Assembly: GCF_006438965.1 (NCBI RefSeq)
Contig: NZ_RCZM01000006.1
Coordinates: 79,911-143,910, forward strand
DNA from: Pedococcus bigeumensis
GTDB lineage: Bacteria > Actinomycetota > Actinomycetes > Actinomycetales > Dermatophilaceae
Direction of reading: 5' to 3'
DNA: 64,000 bases
Below the pieces are notes generated by a model. The model had not been told where the DNA came from, made no database searches, and saw nothing but the letters and a program-made list of their open reading frames with translations. The first letter of the stretch is position 1. Every line of letters begins with the position of its first letter. Shown here piece by piece: positions 25,864 through 33,571 of the stretch. The translations under genes and the position numbers were made by a program.

Positions 25864-26904
25864 TCAGGCGGGCTGCTCCAAGCGGACCGGCATCAGGATC
25901 GAGAGCGCGCCCTCCCGGTCCGGGTTACGGATGGCCAAGGGGGCGATCGGGTCGTCCAAGGCGAGAGTCAGCTGGGCGCCGCCCTCGAGTGCCTGCAGCA
26001 GGAACTCACGGTTCACCCCGACCACTTGTGCATCCGGGTCGTCGGACGCGCCAACCTCCACTGTGCTTCTGGTGACGCTGAGCCGGCTGACCTCGTACGT
26101 CACACCGTCGTTGGCCCGGCTTTGGGTCTCGGTCGCCTCGGCAGTCAGTGCTGCCCGCAATGCCGCGGCGTCGAACGGTACTTCCGTGCGGCCCAACTCG
26201 AGCCAACTGCGATAGGGCGGGAAGTCCACATCGGGCACCTGCGCCCGGACTGTGCCGCCGTCACCGGACAGCGTGATGGTGCCTTGCGACACCGTGACCT
26301 CAACAGAGCCGGAGTAGTCGCGGCCGAGGAGCTCGTCAACGGCCGCCGTCGGCAGCAGCAGCCGAAGGTCCCTCTGCTCCGACGTGGCCACGGTGCTGGT
26401 GGTGAGGCGGTATCGATCCGTCGCGACGACGCGAACTTGACCGGGTTCGCTGTCGAGGAATACGCCGTTCAGGCGCGGCTGCCCCGGATCTTCACAGACG
26501 GCATGACGGACCTCTCGCAGCGCGCGGATGAGCTCGTCGGCGGGCAAGGTGAACTTGTGCATGGTGGTCTCCGTGTTCTCGAGCATGTGATGGACGATGG
26601 AGATCTCCCTGCGGGCATCGGCCAAACCGGCTTCCAGTCGGCCCAGATGCGCGGTCAAGATCGACCCGGCCCTGGCCGGATCGGCCAGGATCGTTCTGAT
26701 GTCGTCCAGAGGTAGTCCCACCCGGCGCAGGTGCGCCACGAGCCGTGCCTGAACCACCTGGCTCGGCTGGTAGAACCGGTACCCGGACGACGGGTCGACC
26801 ACCGAAGGCGGCAGCACACCGGCACCGTCGTAGAAGCGCAGCGCGCTGACGGGCAACCCGCTGATCGACGCCAGTCGGCCAATGCTCAACAGTTCGTTCT
26901 CCAC
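25864..26904 (-). CDS. MerR-type regulator fused to DNA-polymerase sliding-clamp (beta) domains
   Basis: 346 residues. Residues 1-75 are a MerR winged helix (LLSIGRLASISGLPVSALRFYD, SGYRFYQPSQVVQARLVAHLRRVG), and about 80-115 form the usual coiled coil. From about 120 to the end the chain follows DnaN domains II and III: LPADELIRALREV, GVFLDSE, VATDRYRLTT, VPDVDFPPYRSW, VNREFLLQAL, DDPIAPLAIRNPD, ending LSILMPVRL. DnaN domain I is missing, replaced by the HTH. GTG 26904 is preferred (GGGAGG 8 bases upstream); an upstream TTG at 26925 would add 7 residues. Role unknown; the clamp part may act as a dimerisation or ligand module. Confidence 0.85.
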   Translation of the reverse strand: MENELLSIGRLASISGLPVSALRFYDGAGVLPPSVVDPSSGYRFYQPSQVVQARLVAHLRRVGLPLDDIRTILADPARAGSILTAHLGRLEAGLADARREISIVHHMLENTETTMHKFTLPADELIRALREVRHAVCEDPGQPRLNGVFLDSEPGQVRVVATDRYRLTTSTVATSEQRDLRLLLPTAAVDELLGRDYSGSVEVTVSQGTITLSGDGGTVRAQVPDVDFPPYRSWLELGRTEVPFDAAALRAALTAEATETQSRANDGVTYEVSRLSVTRSTVEVGASDDPDAQVVGVNREFLLQALEGGAQLTLALDDPIAPLAIRNPDREGALSILMPVRLEQPA

Positions 26905-27038
26905 GAGTGCAACCTCCCGTCTCAACCTGCTCGAGGGTCAAGTCCGGCCATAGTGCCCGAACGCTGCTCCGGGTGTCGCCTGATCGCCGCGCTTAGGCGA
27001 GCGTGCCGCCCGTGCCAGCCGTTCGGCGTATTGAGCCC

Positions 27039-27069
27039 TTGACCCCACCTCGAGTTACCCTGAGGTGGG
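27039..27069. promoter_or_regulatory. MerR-type operator candidate
   Basis: CTTGACC followed by the inverted repeat CCCACCTC / GAGGTGGG with a 10-base centre. The ACCTC-n-GTTA...GAGGT layout resembles MerR-family operators, which sit inside over-long promoter spacers. It is 135 bp upstream of the MerR-clamp gene, so autoregulation is plausible. A convincing -10 was not found. Confidence 0.45.
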
Positions 27070-27283
27070 AGCCCAGCGAGGCCGGTCAAAGTTCGCAGCA
27101 CAGCCGACAGGCGGCGGTGTGACTGTGCTCTTGGGCGCGGGCCGGGGCAGGTTTGATGGTGCCGGGTACCCGCGGAGTTGGAGCCAGGTTGAGTCCGCCT
27201 GTCCCAGCCGACCGCTGGGCTCTGCAAGGCGATTTCTGGGGAAAGCTGAGAACGGGTGTGATCGGCCATCGTGATGCGGCGGA

Positions 27284-28048
27284 TTACGTCGTGGAAGTGC
27301 TTGCCCGGAGCAAGCGGCCGTAGCCGGTTATGTCCCACCCCATGCCCGTAACAGCCAAGATTGCCCACAACAGCGCCTGGTTGGCCTCGAGCACGAGTCG
27401 ACCTGTGCGCAGTTCCAGCTCTTCGATCGCGTCCGCGGCACGGAATCCGTTCCCGGCAAGAAGGAGCGCCTCGGCCCGGTACTCGGCGTGGTGCTCGACC
27501 CAGTTGATGACGTCCTGCGGGGCCACGCGGGCCGGGTCGTCGGGCAGGCCCAGTGCCTTGGTCACCACGGCCTCGAAACCGTGTCTGCGGAAGTATGCCG
27601 CGCCGAGCTCGTCAAACTCCTCGTCAAACCAAGGCGGGTGCACCAGCTGAACGTGCTCGACCCCGTGCGTCCGCAGGGCTGCCGCGACAGCCGCGCAGCT
27701 GGCGACAGCAGGGACGCCGAAGCGCTGCGAGAGGCGTTCGATGAGGTGGACTTCCTCGCGGTGGCCGATGACGTAGCCGGAGGTCGTCGACGCGTGGGCG
27801 ACAGCCGCGAGCCTCCTGCCGCTGAACGCCGTTGCTGCCCGGTCGAGCGCGGCGGACTCAGTCGAGGCGCGAAGCTGCGCATGGGCGGCTGGAGTGGTCC
27901 CCGTCGGCACCCGTGATCCCTCCGGTGCCGGCCCGGTTCGAAACAGGACGGTGCTGACGCGACCTCGCGTTATCGCGGGCAGCTCGGCCTCGGGTCCGCT
28001 GGCCGCGTGAGGCGTGACCACGCCCACCGTAAACCCGCCCGCGGTCAC
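27284..28048 (-). CDS. Maleate isomerase / Asp-Glu racemase-fold protein lacking the usual cysteines
   Basis: 254 residues, arylmalonate-decarboxylase/maleate cis-trans-isomerase fold: VGVVTPHAASGPEAEL start, a central AHASTTSGYVIG, and LLLAGNGFRAADAIEELE near the C-terminus. Characterised family members carry Cys in both loops (as CTSG and SCTN). Here the equivalents read STTSG and AGNG, so neither catalytic Cys is present. It may belong to a subfamily with other chemistry. GTG 28048 overlaps the preceding stop by 4 bases (GTGA); it is last in a three-gene operon with SnoaL-like and glyoxalase-like proteins. Confidence 0.72.
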   Translation of the reverse strand: MTAGGFTVGVVTPHAASGPEAELPAITRGRVSTVLFRTGPAPEGSRVPTGTTPAAHAQLRASTESAALDRAATAFSGRRLAAVAHASTTSGYVIGHREEVHLIERLSQRFGVPAVASCAAVAAALRTHGVEHVQLVHPPWFDEEFDELGAAYFRRHGFEAVVTKALGLPDDPARVAPQDVINWVEHHAEYRAEALLLAGNGFRAADAIEELELRTGRLVLEANQALLWAILAVTGMGWDITGYGRLLRASTSTT

Positions 28049-28464
28049 GACGGCCTGAGTTGTTCGAGCAGGCCCATGTCGTCGCGGCAAGCCCAGTGCT
28101 CGACGAGCATCCCGTCGGCGACCCGCCAGATGTGGATGAAGGTCCAGGCGGCCGGACGACCCGTGACCGGTGAGTCGGCGAGCAGCGGCATCGTGGATGC
28201 CCGATGGGTTCCGTGCAACGTCACGTGCTGGACGACGAGGTCTCCCTCACCGATCAGGTGGTGCTGCTCGAGCTCGACCGGCCCGAGGTCGTCGTCGATG
28301 GTGCGCAGGATCGCCCTGAGACCCTCGCGGCCCTGGGGGCCGGCGGCGTGGTTGACCATGTCGGCGGTCACGAGGTCGTCCAGGAACGTCTCGTCGCCCG
28401 CCCTTTGTCGTCGGAGCATCTCTTCGACTACCTCCCGGGCGCTGCGCGGGCGGGCCCCGTTCAC
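28045..28464 (-). CDS. SnoaL-like ester cyclase / NTF2-fold protein
   Basis: 139 residues of the SnoaL-like polyketide-cyclase fold: ADMVNHAAGPQGREGLRAILR at the front, then paired beta strands and WTFIHIWRVADGMLVEHWACRD. Many such proteins isomerise, hydrate or cyclise small substrates; the substrate is unknown. GTG 28464 gives a 4-base overlap with the upstream glyoxalase gene, and its own stop overlaps the next start. Middle gene of the operon. Confidence 0.8.
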   Translation of the reverse strand: MNGARPRSAREVVEEMLRRQRAGDETFLDDLVTADMVNHAAGPQGREGLRAILRTIDDDLGPVELEQHHLIGEGDLVVQHVTLHGTHRASTMPLLADSPVTGRPAAWTFIHIWRVADGMLVEHWACRDDMGLLEQLRPS

Positions 28465-28889
28465 CGGCTCTGTCCTGGATCGGCCAGGTCGGACCGCGTC
28501 ATGCCATCGGGATGCCCTTCGGGCCACTGGACGAGCTCGATGCGGTAGCCGTCCGGGTCGACGACCCACGCCGTCCAGAAGGCTCCGGATCCGTCGGGCG
28601 ATCCGGGCTCCTCAGCCTGGATCCCTCGTCCAGTCAGGTCCGCGACCGTCGCGTGCACGTCCTGGACCTGGATGACGACGTGGCTGAAGCCAGCGGGTTC
28701 CACCGGGCCGCGGGACGGGTCGTGCACGAGCTCCAGGGCCACGAACTCGTCACCGGGCAGCGCCAGCATCATCAGGCTGCCCAGCTCGGTCTCGGGGACG
28801 GTGCCAAGCAGCTCGTACCCCAACGCCGTGTAGAAGGCCAGAGAACGGTCGGGTTCCTCGACGCGCAGACCTAAGTGCAGGGTCCTCAT
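28461..28889 (-). CDS. VOC-family (glyoxalase/lactoylglutathione-lyase-like) protein
   Basis: 142 residues with two beta-alpha-beta-beta-beta units: RTLHLGLRVEEPDRSLAFYTALGYEL and FSHVVIQVQDVHATVADLTGRGI, ending WVVDPDGYRIELVQWP. His5 or nearby, Glu in FVALELV, His in FSHVVI and Glu in YRIELVQ fit the four-ligand metal site of glyoxalase I-type enzymes. First gene of the operon with the SnoaL-like and isomerase-like proteins. ATG 28889 with GAAGGA upstream. Substrate uncertain: methylglyoxal adducts, or another electrophile. Confidence 0.82.
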   Translation of the reverse strand: MRTLHLGLRVEEPDRSLAFYTALGYELLGTVPETELGSLMMLALPGDEFVALELVHDPSRGPVEPAGFSHVVIQVQDVHATVADLTGRGIQAEEPGSPDGSGAFWTAWVVDPDGYRIELVQWPEGHPDGMTRSDLADPGQSR

Positions 28890-29093
28890 CCTCGTCCTTC
28901 GCTCGGCTGCTCCGTCAAGGGAAACACAAATGGATTGTGATCCTCTCACTGACGATGGGAATCTCCACGGGGTCACCTTCAAAGTCGAAAAGGCGACCCG
29001 CCCGTCTCGCGGCTGCTTGACGATTGCCGGTAGGACCGGCGTCCGGCCGGAGCGGGCGGCACGTGGCAAACGCTGAGCGGTGGTTGACCGTGG

Positions 29094-29735
29094 CTATGCG
29101 AGCAGCTTCCAGTGCCCCTCGGTGACGACCTCGACCGTGCCGTTGTCTACCTTGATGGCCGTCTGGTCGTCGATGGCGTACGCCGGACCCGCGATTTCGG
29201 CGGCCCACGGCTCCGCCTCGGCCATTGTGTTGCCCGGGAAGACGTCCAGGTGGGGAAAGATCGAGAACTCGACGACCCCTAGGGTCCTGTCGTCCGGCGC
29301 GGACGGCCACTCGACGAAGTAGGCACCGATCCGGGGAGTCATCGCCATGCTCCCGGCGCTCACTCCCACCCAGACCGTCTCGGGAAGTGACGGTAGGAGC
29401 TGCGCCAGTCCGGACTGCCGCATCCAGTGGCACAGGTACGTCGTATCGCCGCCGTCCACCAGCAGGACGTCCGCCTCCCGGACCCAGGGGACCCGGCGCT
29501 CCTCGCCGATGCTGGGGAGTGCGGTGAGCTCGAGGACGCCCAGCGACTTCCACCCCAGAGAGGTCATGCCACTGACGAAGCCACGCACCGAGGCCGGCCC
29601 ACACATCGGGTGGCCCCATTGCGCCGTGGGGATGCAGAGGGCCGTGGAGTCGGCGATCGGCTTGCCTAGCAAGTCGACCAGCGCATCGCGGATGCTCGTG
29701 TTCGTGACGCCCCCGGACGTGAGAAGAAGCTTCAA
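29094..29735 (-). CDS. Peptidase E (family S51) / class-I glutamine-amidotransferase-like protein
   Basis: 213 residues. The nucleophile elbow GVSAGSMAM carries the Ser of the S51 catalytic triad. VLLVDGGDTTYL and the start KLLLTSGGVTN are typical of dipeptidase E-like proteins, which cleave N-terminal Asp-X or act on related substrates. TTG start at 29735 is supported by GGGAGA 5-6 bases upstream; no nearby ATG fits. Monocistronic by spacing. Confidence 0.82.
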   Translation of the reverse strand: MKLLLTSGGVTNTSIRDALVDLLGKPIADSTALCIPTAQWGHPMCGPASVRGFVSGMTSLGWKSLGVLELTALPSIGEERRVPWVREADVLLVDGGDTTYLCHWMRQSGLAQLLPSLPETVWVGVSAGSMAMTPRIGAYFVEWPSAPDDRTLGVVEFSIFPHLDVFPGNTMAEAEPWAAEIAGPAYAIDDQTAIKVDNGTVEVVTEGHWKLLA

Positions 29736-30270
29736 GATGTCTCCCGTTAAGAGTGCGATGAATGCGTGTGACGTACAGACCGGAGACCACCGCCAGACTC
29801 ATCGCTTCTGGACGGGGCGAAACTACTGCCAACAGGCCACTCGCTTCAGCGGTCAGCAACTACGCCCGCAGCAGCGAACGCACGCGCCGTACGAACCGCC
29901 CGACTTGATTCGGTCGTCTCAGGGCGCTGACTGGCGGCGGAATGACTCGGTCGGCTCACCACATTTGGCCTCTCCCTCAAGCGTGCGCGCCCGCTCGACA
30001 CCCGTACACGAAGGTGGGAGGCGGACCCTTCGGTCGTGCGGCCGCATCAGGGGGCGAACATGGCTGAGGAGCGACCGTGCGGTGGCGGGATAAACGCAAC
30101 GCGTGAGTACGCGCCTCCTGGCGCAACGCGGCATACGGGCAATGGTGCGGTGTCCCCAAGCGTTCACCTGCCCGTCACCGAACGGTCCTCAACGGTTCGG
30201 GCCTGTATTCAGGTCTGGTGGCGAGGGTGACGAGCGACCTGCACCGCACTTTGAATCCCCTGGAGGGTCC
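29736..30270. other. Divergent intergenic region upstream of phoX
   Basis: 535 bp between two divergent genes with no credible coding region. The right third holds the PHO-box-like array and a possible -10. The rest (29740-30150) shows no structure beyond one CGGCATAC octamer at about 30130. Confidence 0.5.
30162..30210 (+). promoter_or_regulatory. PHO-box-like direct repeats and -10 upstream of phoX
   Basis: Four 11-base units in register begin at 30162, 30173, 30184 and 30195. Their 7-base heads are GTTCACC, CGTCACC, GGTCCTC and GTTCGGG. Streptomyces PhoP binds direct repeats of this period with GTTCACC-type heads, and the downstream gene is a PhoX-type phosphatase. TGTATT (about 30204) could be the -10 element. 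Confidence 0.6.
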
Positions 30271-31758
30271 ATGACCACTACCCGTCGAGCCATGTTGACC
30301 GGAAGCGCCGCCGCGGGGGTGGGACTGGTCGTGGCCGGTGCCACGCCGAGCCTCGCCGAGGCCGCGCCGACGTCGTCCTCAGACCGTCGCCCCGGCGGCG
30401 GCCACAAGCAGCCCGGCCCGTTCCCGCCCCTGGTAGACGACCCGAACGGCCTGCTGGCCCTGCCGCCCGGCTTCCGCTACACCGTCGTCACGCGCGCCGG
30501 CCAGACCCAGATGCGCGATGGCCAAGGGCCGACGCCGTCGAACCACGACGGGACGGCCGTCTTCAAGGCGCCCAAGAACCGGCTGCGGCTGATCCAGAAC
30601 CACGAGCTCCCCGCGGGGGCTGCCCTCGGCGTCCCGCACATCGAGGGAACGGTCTACGACCCGACCGCTCTGCAGGGCGGTGGCTGCACCGTCATCGAGA
30701 CCGACGACCAGGGCCGCAACCACGGCGAGTGGGTGGGCATCTCGGGCACCCTGACCAACTGCGCCGGTGGCCCCACCCCGTGGGGCACCTGGTTGACCTG
30801 TGAGGAGACCGAGACCAAAGCCGGGGCGAGCTGGTCCGGCAGCGGTCTGAGCGGCACCTACTCCAAGGACCACGGCTACGTCTTCGAGGTCTTCGCCGAC
30901 GGTCGGGCACACCCGGAGCCGATCAAGGCCTTCGGTCGCTACGCCCACGAAGCCCTCGCGATCGACCCCACCCGCCGCCAGGTGTACCTGTCCGAGGACG
31001 CCAGCAACCCGAACGGGCTGTTCTACCGGTGGACCGCGCCGGCCGGCGTCCGGCTCAGTGACGGCATCGCTGCCAAGCTCGGCCCGACCGCCGGTGAGCT
31101 CGAGGCGATGGCGATCATCATGGACGACGGGTCGGTCCTGCCGGACGTCGCCTACCTGACCTCGGCGCAGCTCGGGCGACCGTTCCCTGTCCGTTGGGTC
31201 CACGTCCCCGAGCGGGACGGCCAGACCACCTCGGTGCGCAAGCAGTTCACCGGTGAGATCACCCGTGGCAAGAAGTTCGAGGGTGTCTACGGCATCGACT
31301 CCGGCGTCTACGTGGTCAACAGCTTCGCCTTCAACAGCGCGGACCTGCCCGCCGACGCGGTGAAGCACGACGGGATGGTGTGGTTCTACTCCTACCGCGA
31401 CCAGACCATCACGCTGGTGACCTACTTCCCCCACCAGACGACCTCGGATACCGGGGCGTCCCCCAAGTACTCCGACATGGTGTTCGACGGTCCGGACAAC
31501 GTGACCGTCACCCCCTGGGGCACGTTGGTGCTCGCCGAGGACGGCGTCGGCGCCTCGCACGTGCTGAGCTCGGTGCCCGGCGGCCCGACGTACGCCATCG
31601 CCCGCAACCAGCTCAACATCGGCACGGCGGCGGCCCCGGAGTACTCCGAGTTCACCGGACCGACCTTCAGCGACGACGGCAAGGTGTTGTTCGTGAACAT
31701 CCAGACGCCGGGGATCACCTTGGCCATCACCGGCCCGTGGAGCAAGTACCTCGGCTGA
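30271..31758 (+). CDS. phoX: Tat-exported PhoX/DUF839-family phosphatase
   Basis: 495 residues. A twin-arginine leader (TTTRRAMLTGSAAAGVG) has likely cleavage near AEA-AP (about 32). The beta-propeller body has PNGLLALPPGFRY, NHDGTAVF, QNHELPAG, TPWGTWLTCEE and YAHEALAIDP, in the order of the calcium/iron-dependent PhoX alkaline phosphatases. Releases phosphate from organic esters outside the cytoplasm. ATG 30271 with TGGAGGG just upstream. The PHO-box-like repeats in front suggest phosphate-starvation control. A strong terminator follows. Confidence 0.85.
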   Translation: MTTTRRAMLTGSAAAGVGLVVAGATPSLAEAAPTSSSDRRPGGGHKQPGPFPPLVDDPNGLLALPPGFRYTVVTRAGQTQMRDGQGPTPSNHDGTAVFKAPKNRLRLIQNHELPAGAALGVPHIEGTVYDPTALQGGGCTVIETDDQGRNHGEWVGISGTLTNCAGGPTPWGTWLTCEETETKAGASWSGSGLSGTYSKDHGYVFEVFADGRAHPEPIKAFGRYAHEALAIDPTRRQVYLSEDASNPNGLFYRWTAPAGVRLSDGIAAKLGPTAGELEAMAIIMDDGSVLPDVAYLTSAQLGRPFPVRWVHVPERDGQTTSVRKQFTGEITRGKKFEGVYGIDSGVYVVNSFAFNSADLPADAVKHDGMVWFYSYRDQTITLVTYFPHQTTSDTGASPKYSDMVFDGPDNVTVTPWGTLVLAEDGVGASHVLSSVPGGPTYAIARNQLNIGTAAAPEYSEFTGPTFSDDGKVLFVNIQTPGITLAITGPWSKYLG

Positions 31759-31796
31759 CAAGGGACAACGACGCGCCGCCTCGCGGCGGTCAGCAA

Positions 31797-31834
31797 CGAG
31801 GAAGGACCGGACGTTCGCGTCCGGTCCTTCCTCG
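31797..31834 (+). terminator. Terminator of phoX
   Basis: 17-bp perfect arms CGAGGAAGGACCGGACG / CGTCCGGTCCTTCCTCG with a TTCG tetraloop, 38 bp after the stop. Confidence 0.88.
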
Positions 31835-31940
31835 TGTGGACGGTGAGTCGACGCCCCTGTCGGACGCAAGGGGGCCCGTCAGCCTCACACTGGAGCCGTA
31901 AAGGACCCGTGCAGGACCCGGATGTTGGAAGGTTGCCCAG

Positions 31941-32270
31941 ATGCAGGTGCACGAAGAGATGGTCCGCGATGCACTCAGCGACCTCGCCGACGAGGACTAC
32001 CAGCGTCGGGATTGGACCAGCCGGACTCCATCCGGGCAGTCCTCGCTCGAAGAGTGCTGGGAGCGGCTGTTCGATGACAGTGGTCTGGGCACCGCTCTCG
32101 ACAGCGAGACGGAGGTCTTCGGTGACCACCCGGACCAATGCCTGCGCGAGCTGGACACCGCCCTTCGTGCCGTGCCGGTGGATGCCTCGGCCAGCGAAGT
32201 CCTCGACAGTGAAGAGATGGCTCTCGTGCGCAGCCTCGCCAGCAGGACCCTCGGCCTCCTTGCGGACTAG
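31941..32270 (+). CDS. Hypothetical acidic protein
   Basis: 109 residues, strongly acidic and mostly helical, no recognised motif. Begins MQVHEEMVRDALSDLADEDYQ and has a conserved-looking WERLFDD. ATG 31941 with GGAAGG about 9 bases upstream. It stands alone between the phoX terminator and a leaderless-type VOC gene. Possibly a small cytoplasmic protein of the immunity or adaptor kind, but nothing in the sequence proves this. Confidence 0.65.
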   Translation: MQVHEEMVRDALSDLADEDYQRRDWTSRTPSGQSSLEECWERLFDDSGLGTALDSETEVFGDHPDQCLRELDTALRAVPVDASASEVLDSEEMALVRSLASRTLGLLAD

Positions 32271-32315
32271 CCAGCTTCGACGGGTGCGGGGCACCGCATT
32301 GCCTAACGTGTACTC

Positions 32316-32660
32316 ATGGCTTCCTTCGTGAAATCCGTGACCTTCGACTGCTCCGACGCGCTGGTGCTCGCCGCCTTCTGGGCCGAGGCGCTCGGGTCGA
32401 ACGTCGACGAGGACAGCACTGCCGATCGTGCGTGGGTCGAGCCACCCGGATGGGGCGGCCCCAACCTGTGGTTCCACAAGGTCCCCGAAGGCAAGTCCGC
32501 CAAGAACCGGCAGCACTTCGACCTTCGCGCGATGGGACCAGTCAAGGCCGAGGTTGACCGACTGGTGGCGCTGGGCGCCTCCGTCATCGGCGACAGCGAT
32601 GACGGAGACCTCGTCGTCATGGCAGACCCCGAGGGCAACGAGTTCTGCGTCGAGACCTGA
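32316..32660 (+). CDS. VOC/glyoxalase-like domain protein
   Basis: 114 residues of the short Glyoxalase_6 type: SVTFDCSDALVLAAFWAEALG, a NLWFHKVPEGKSAKNRQHFDL middle, and VVMADPEGNEFCVET at the end. Often involved in metal- or antibiotic-binding or as a dimerising fold; the function here is unknown. TAACGT (32304-32309) ends 6 bases before the ATG (leaderless-like). Convergent with the end of the large FHA-to-TelA operon. Confidence 0.8.
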   Translation: MASFVKSVTFDCSDALVLAAFWAEALGSNVDEDSTADRAWVEPPGWGGPNLWFHKVPEGKSAKNRQHFDLRAMGPVKAEVDRLVALGASVIGDSDDGDLVVMADPEGNEFCVET

Positions 32661-32713
32661 GTCCCGCGGTAGCACGCACCACGCAGCTACGCGGCATACC
32701 AAGTCTCGGCAGC

Positions 32714-33571
32714 TCAGAGCTGCTGTTCCTCCGCGGTCGCGCGCCGCACCACCAACCGGGTCCAGGCCCCGACGTAGACCCGGTCGCCCTCGGCGAGCTC
32801 GCGCCGCTGTCCCGGTGGCAGAGGGGCCGCCGGCAGCGGACCACTCGCGGAGCCGACGTAGGTGCCGTTGGAGGACTCCAGGTCCTCGACCCACCACCGA
32901 GACCCATCGGTCGTCAGCTGGGTCTGGCGCCGGCTCACTCCAGGGTCACTGCCGAGGTCGATGTCCGGGTGGATGCCGCGGCTGACCGACGGCCGACCGA
33001 TGAGCAGGCTCTGCAGCCGCAACGGCACGGTCTCGGGCAGCCCCGGTGACGGACAGGGGTCGTCGCTCTCCTGCGACGCGTACCAGTCCGGGTCCACCCA
33101 CACCTCGGCCACCCAGCCGACGGCGAGCTCCGGAGCTACCGGTGGCGCGGGCGTCTGCCCCTCGCCGGACCCTGCGCCGGAACCCCCCGAACCCCCCGAG
33201 TCCCCCGCGTCCAGGTCGAGCGACGAGGTCGGCGGCGAGGTCGGGGCCTCGGCAGGGCGCGGCATCGTCCCGGTCGTGAAGTCGTAGCCGCACGCCTCGC
33301 AGAACAGCGCGGCCGAATCGTTCTGGGTCTGGCAGTTGGGGCACTCCTGGGTCGCTGCCTCCGCGCTCGAGGCCGGTCCGTCGGGAGCGGTGTCAGGCGC
33401 TGCTCCCGACGCGCCGACCGCCCCGGCCCCCGAGCCGGAACCGTTGGCACCGTTGGCACCGTTGGCACCGGCTGCTGACGCGCCACCTTCCTGCGCGATC
33501 GGCACCCCGCAGACGTCGCAGTAGTCCGTCGCGGTCGAGTCGTGCCCGTTCGGGCAGGTGACGGTGCTCAT
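32714..33571 (-). CDS. Zinc-ribbon FHA-domain protein
   Basis: 285 residues. Two N-terminal cysteine-knuckle modules (CPNGHDSTATDYCDVCG and CPNCQTQNDSAALFCEACG) are joined by a Gly/Ala/Ser-rich linker. A C-terminal FHA phosphothreonine-binding domain (about 185-280) shows LLIGRPSVSRG, DPGVSRRQTQL and LESSNGTYVG, i.e. the conserved G-R, S-R and N-G-T residues. Likely reads a phosphorylated partner made by the PknG encoded upstream, as GarA does in mycobacteria, though no GarA-style ETTS site is seen. Last gene of the ten-gene operon; its ATG overlaps the VWA stop (ATGA). Confidence 0.85.
   Translation of the reverse strand: MSTVTCPNGHDSTATDYCDVCGVPIAQEGGASAAGANGANGANGSGSGAGAVGASGAAPDTAPDGPASSAEAATQECPNCQTQNDSAALFCEACGYDFTTGTMPRPAEAPTSPPTSSLDLDAGDSGGSGGSGAGSGEGQTPAPPVAPELAVGWVAEVWVDPDWYASQESDDPCPSPGLPETVPLRLQSLLIGRPSVSRGIHPDIDLGSDPGVSRRQTQLTTDGSRWWVEDLESSNGTYVGSASGPLPAAPLPPGQRRELAEGDRVYVGAWTRLVVRRATAEEQQL

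Noticed and set aside
29743..30093. Plus-strand reading frame upstream of phoX
   Set aside because: No family resemblance, no ribosome site, and composition unlike neighbouring genes; it covers the promoter region.
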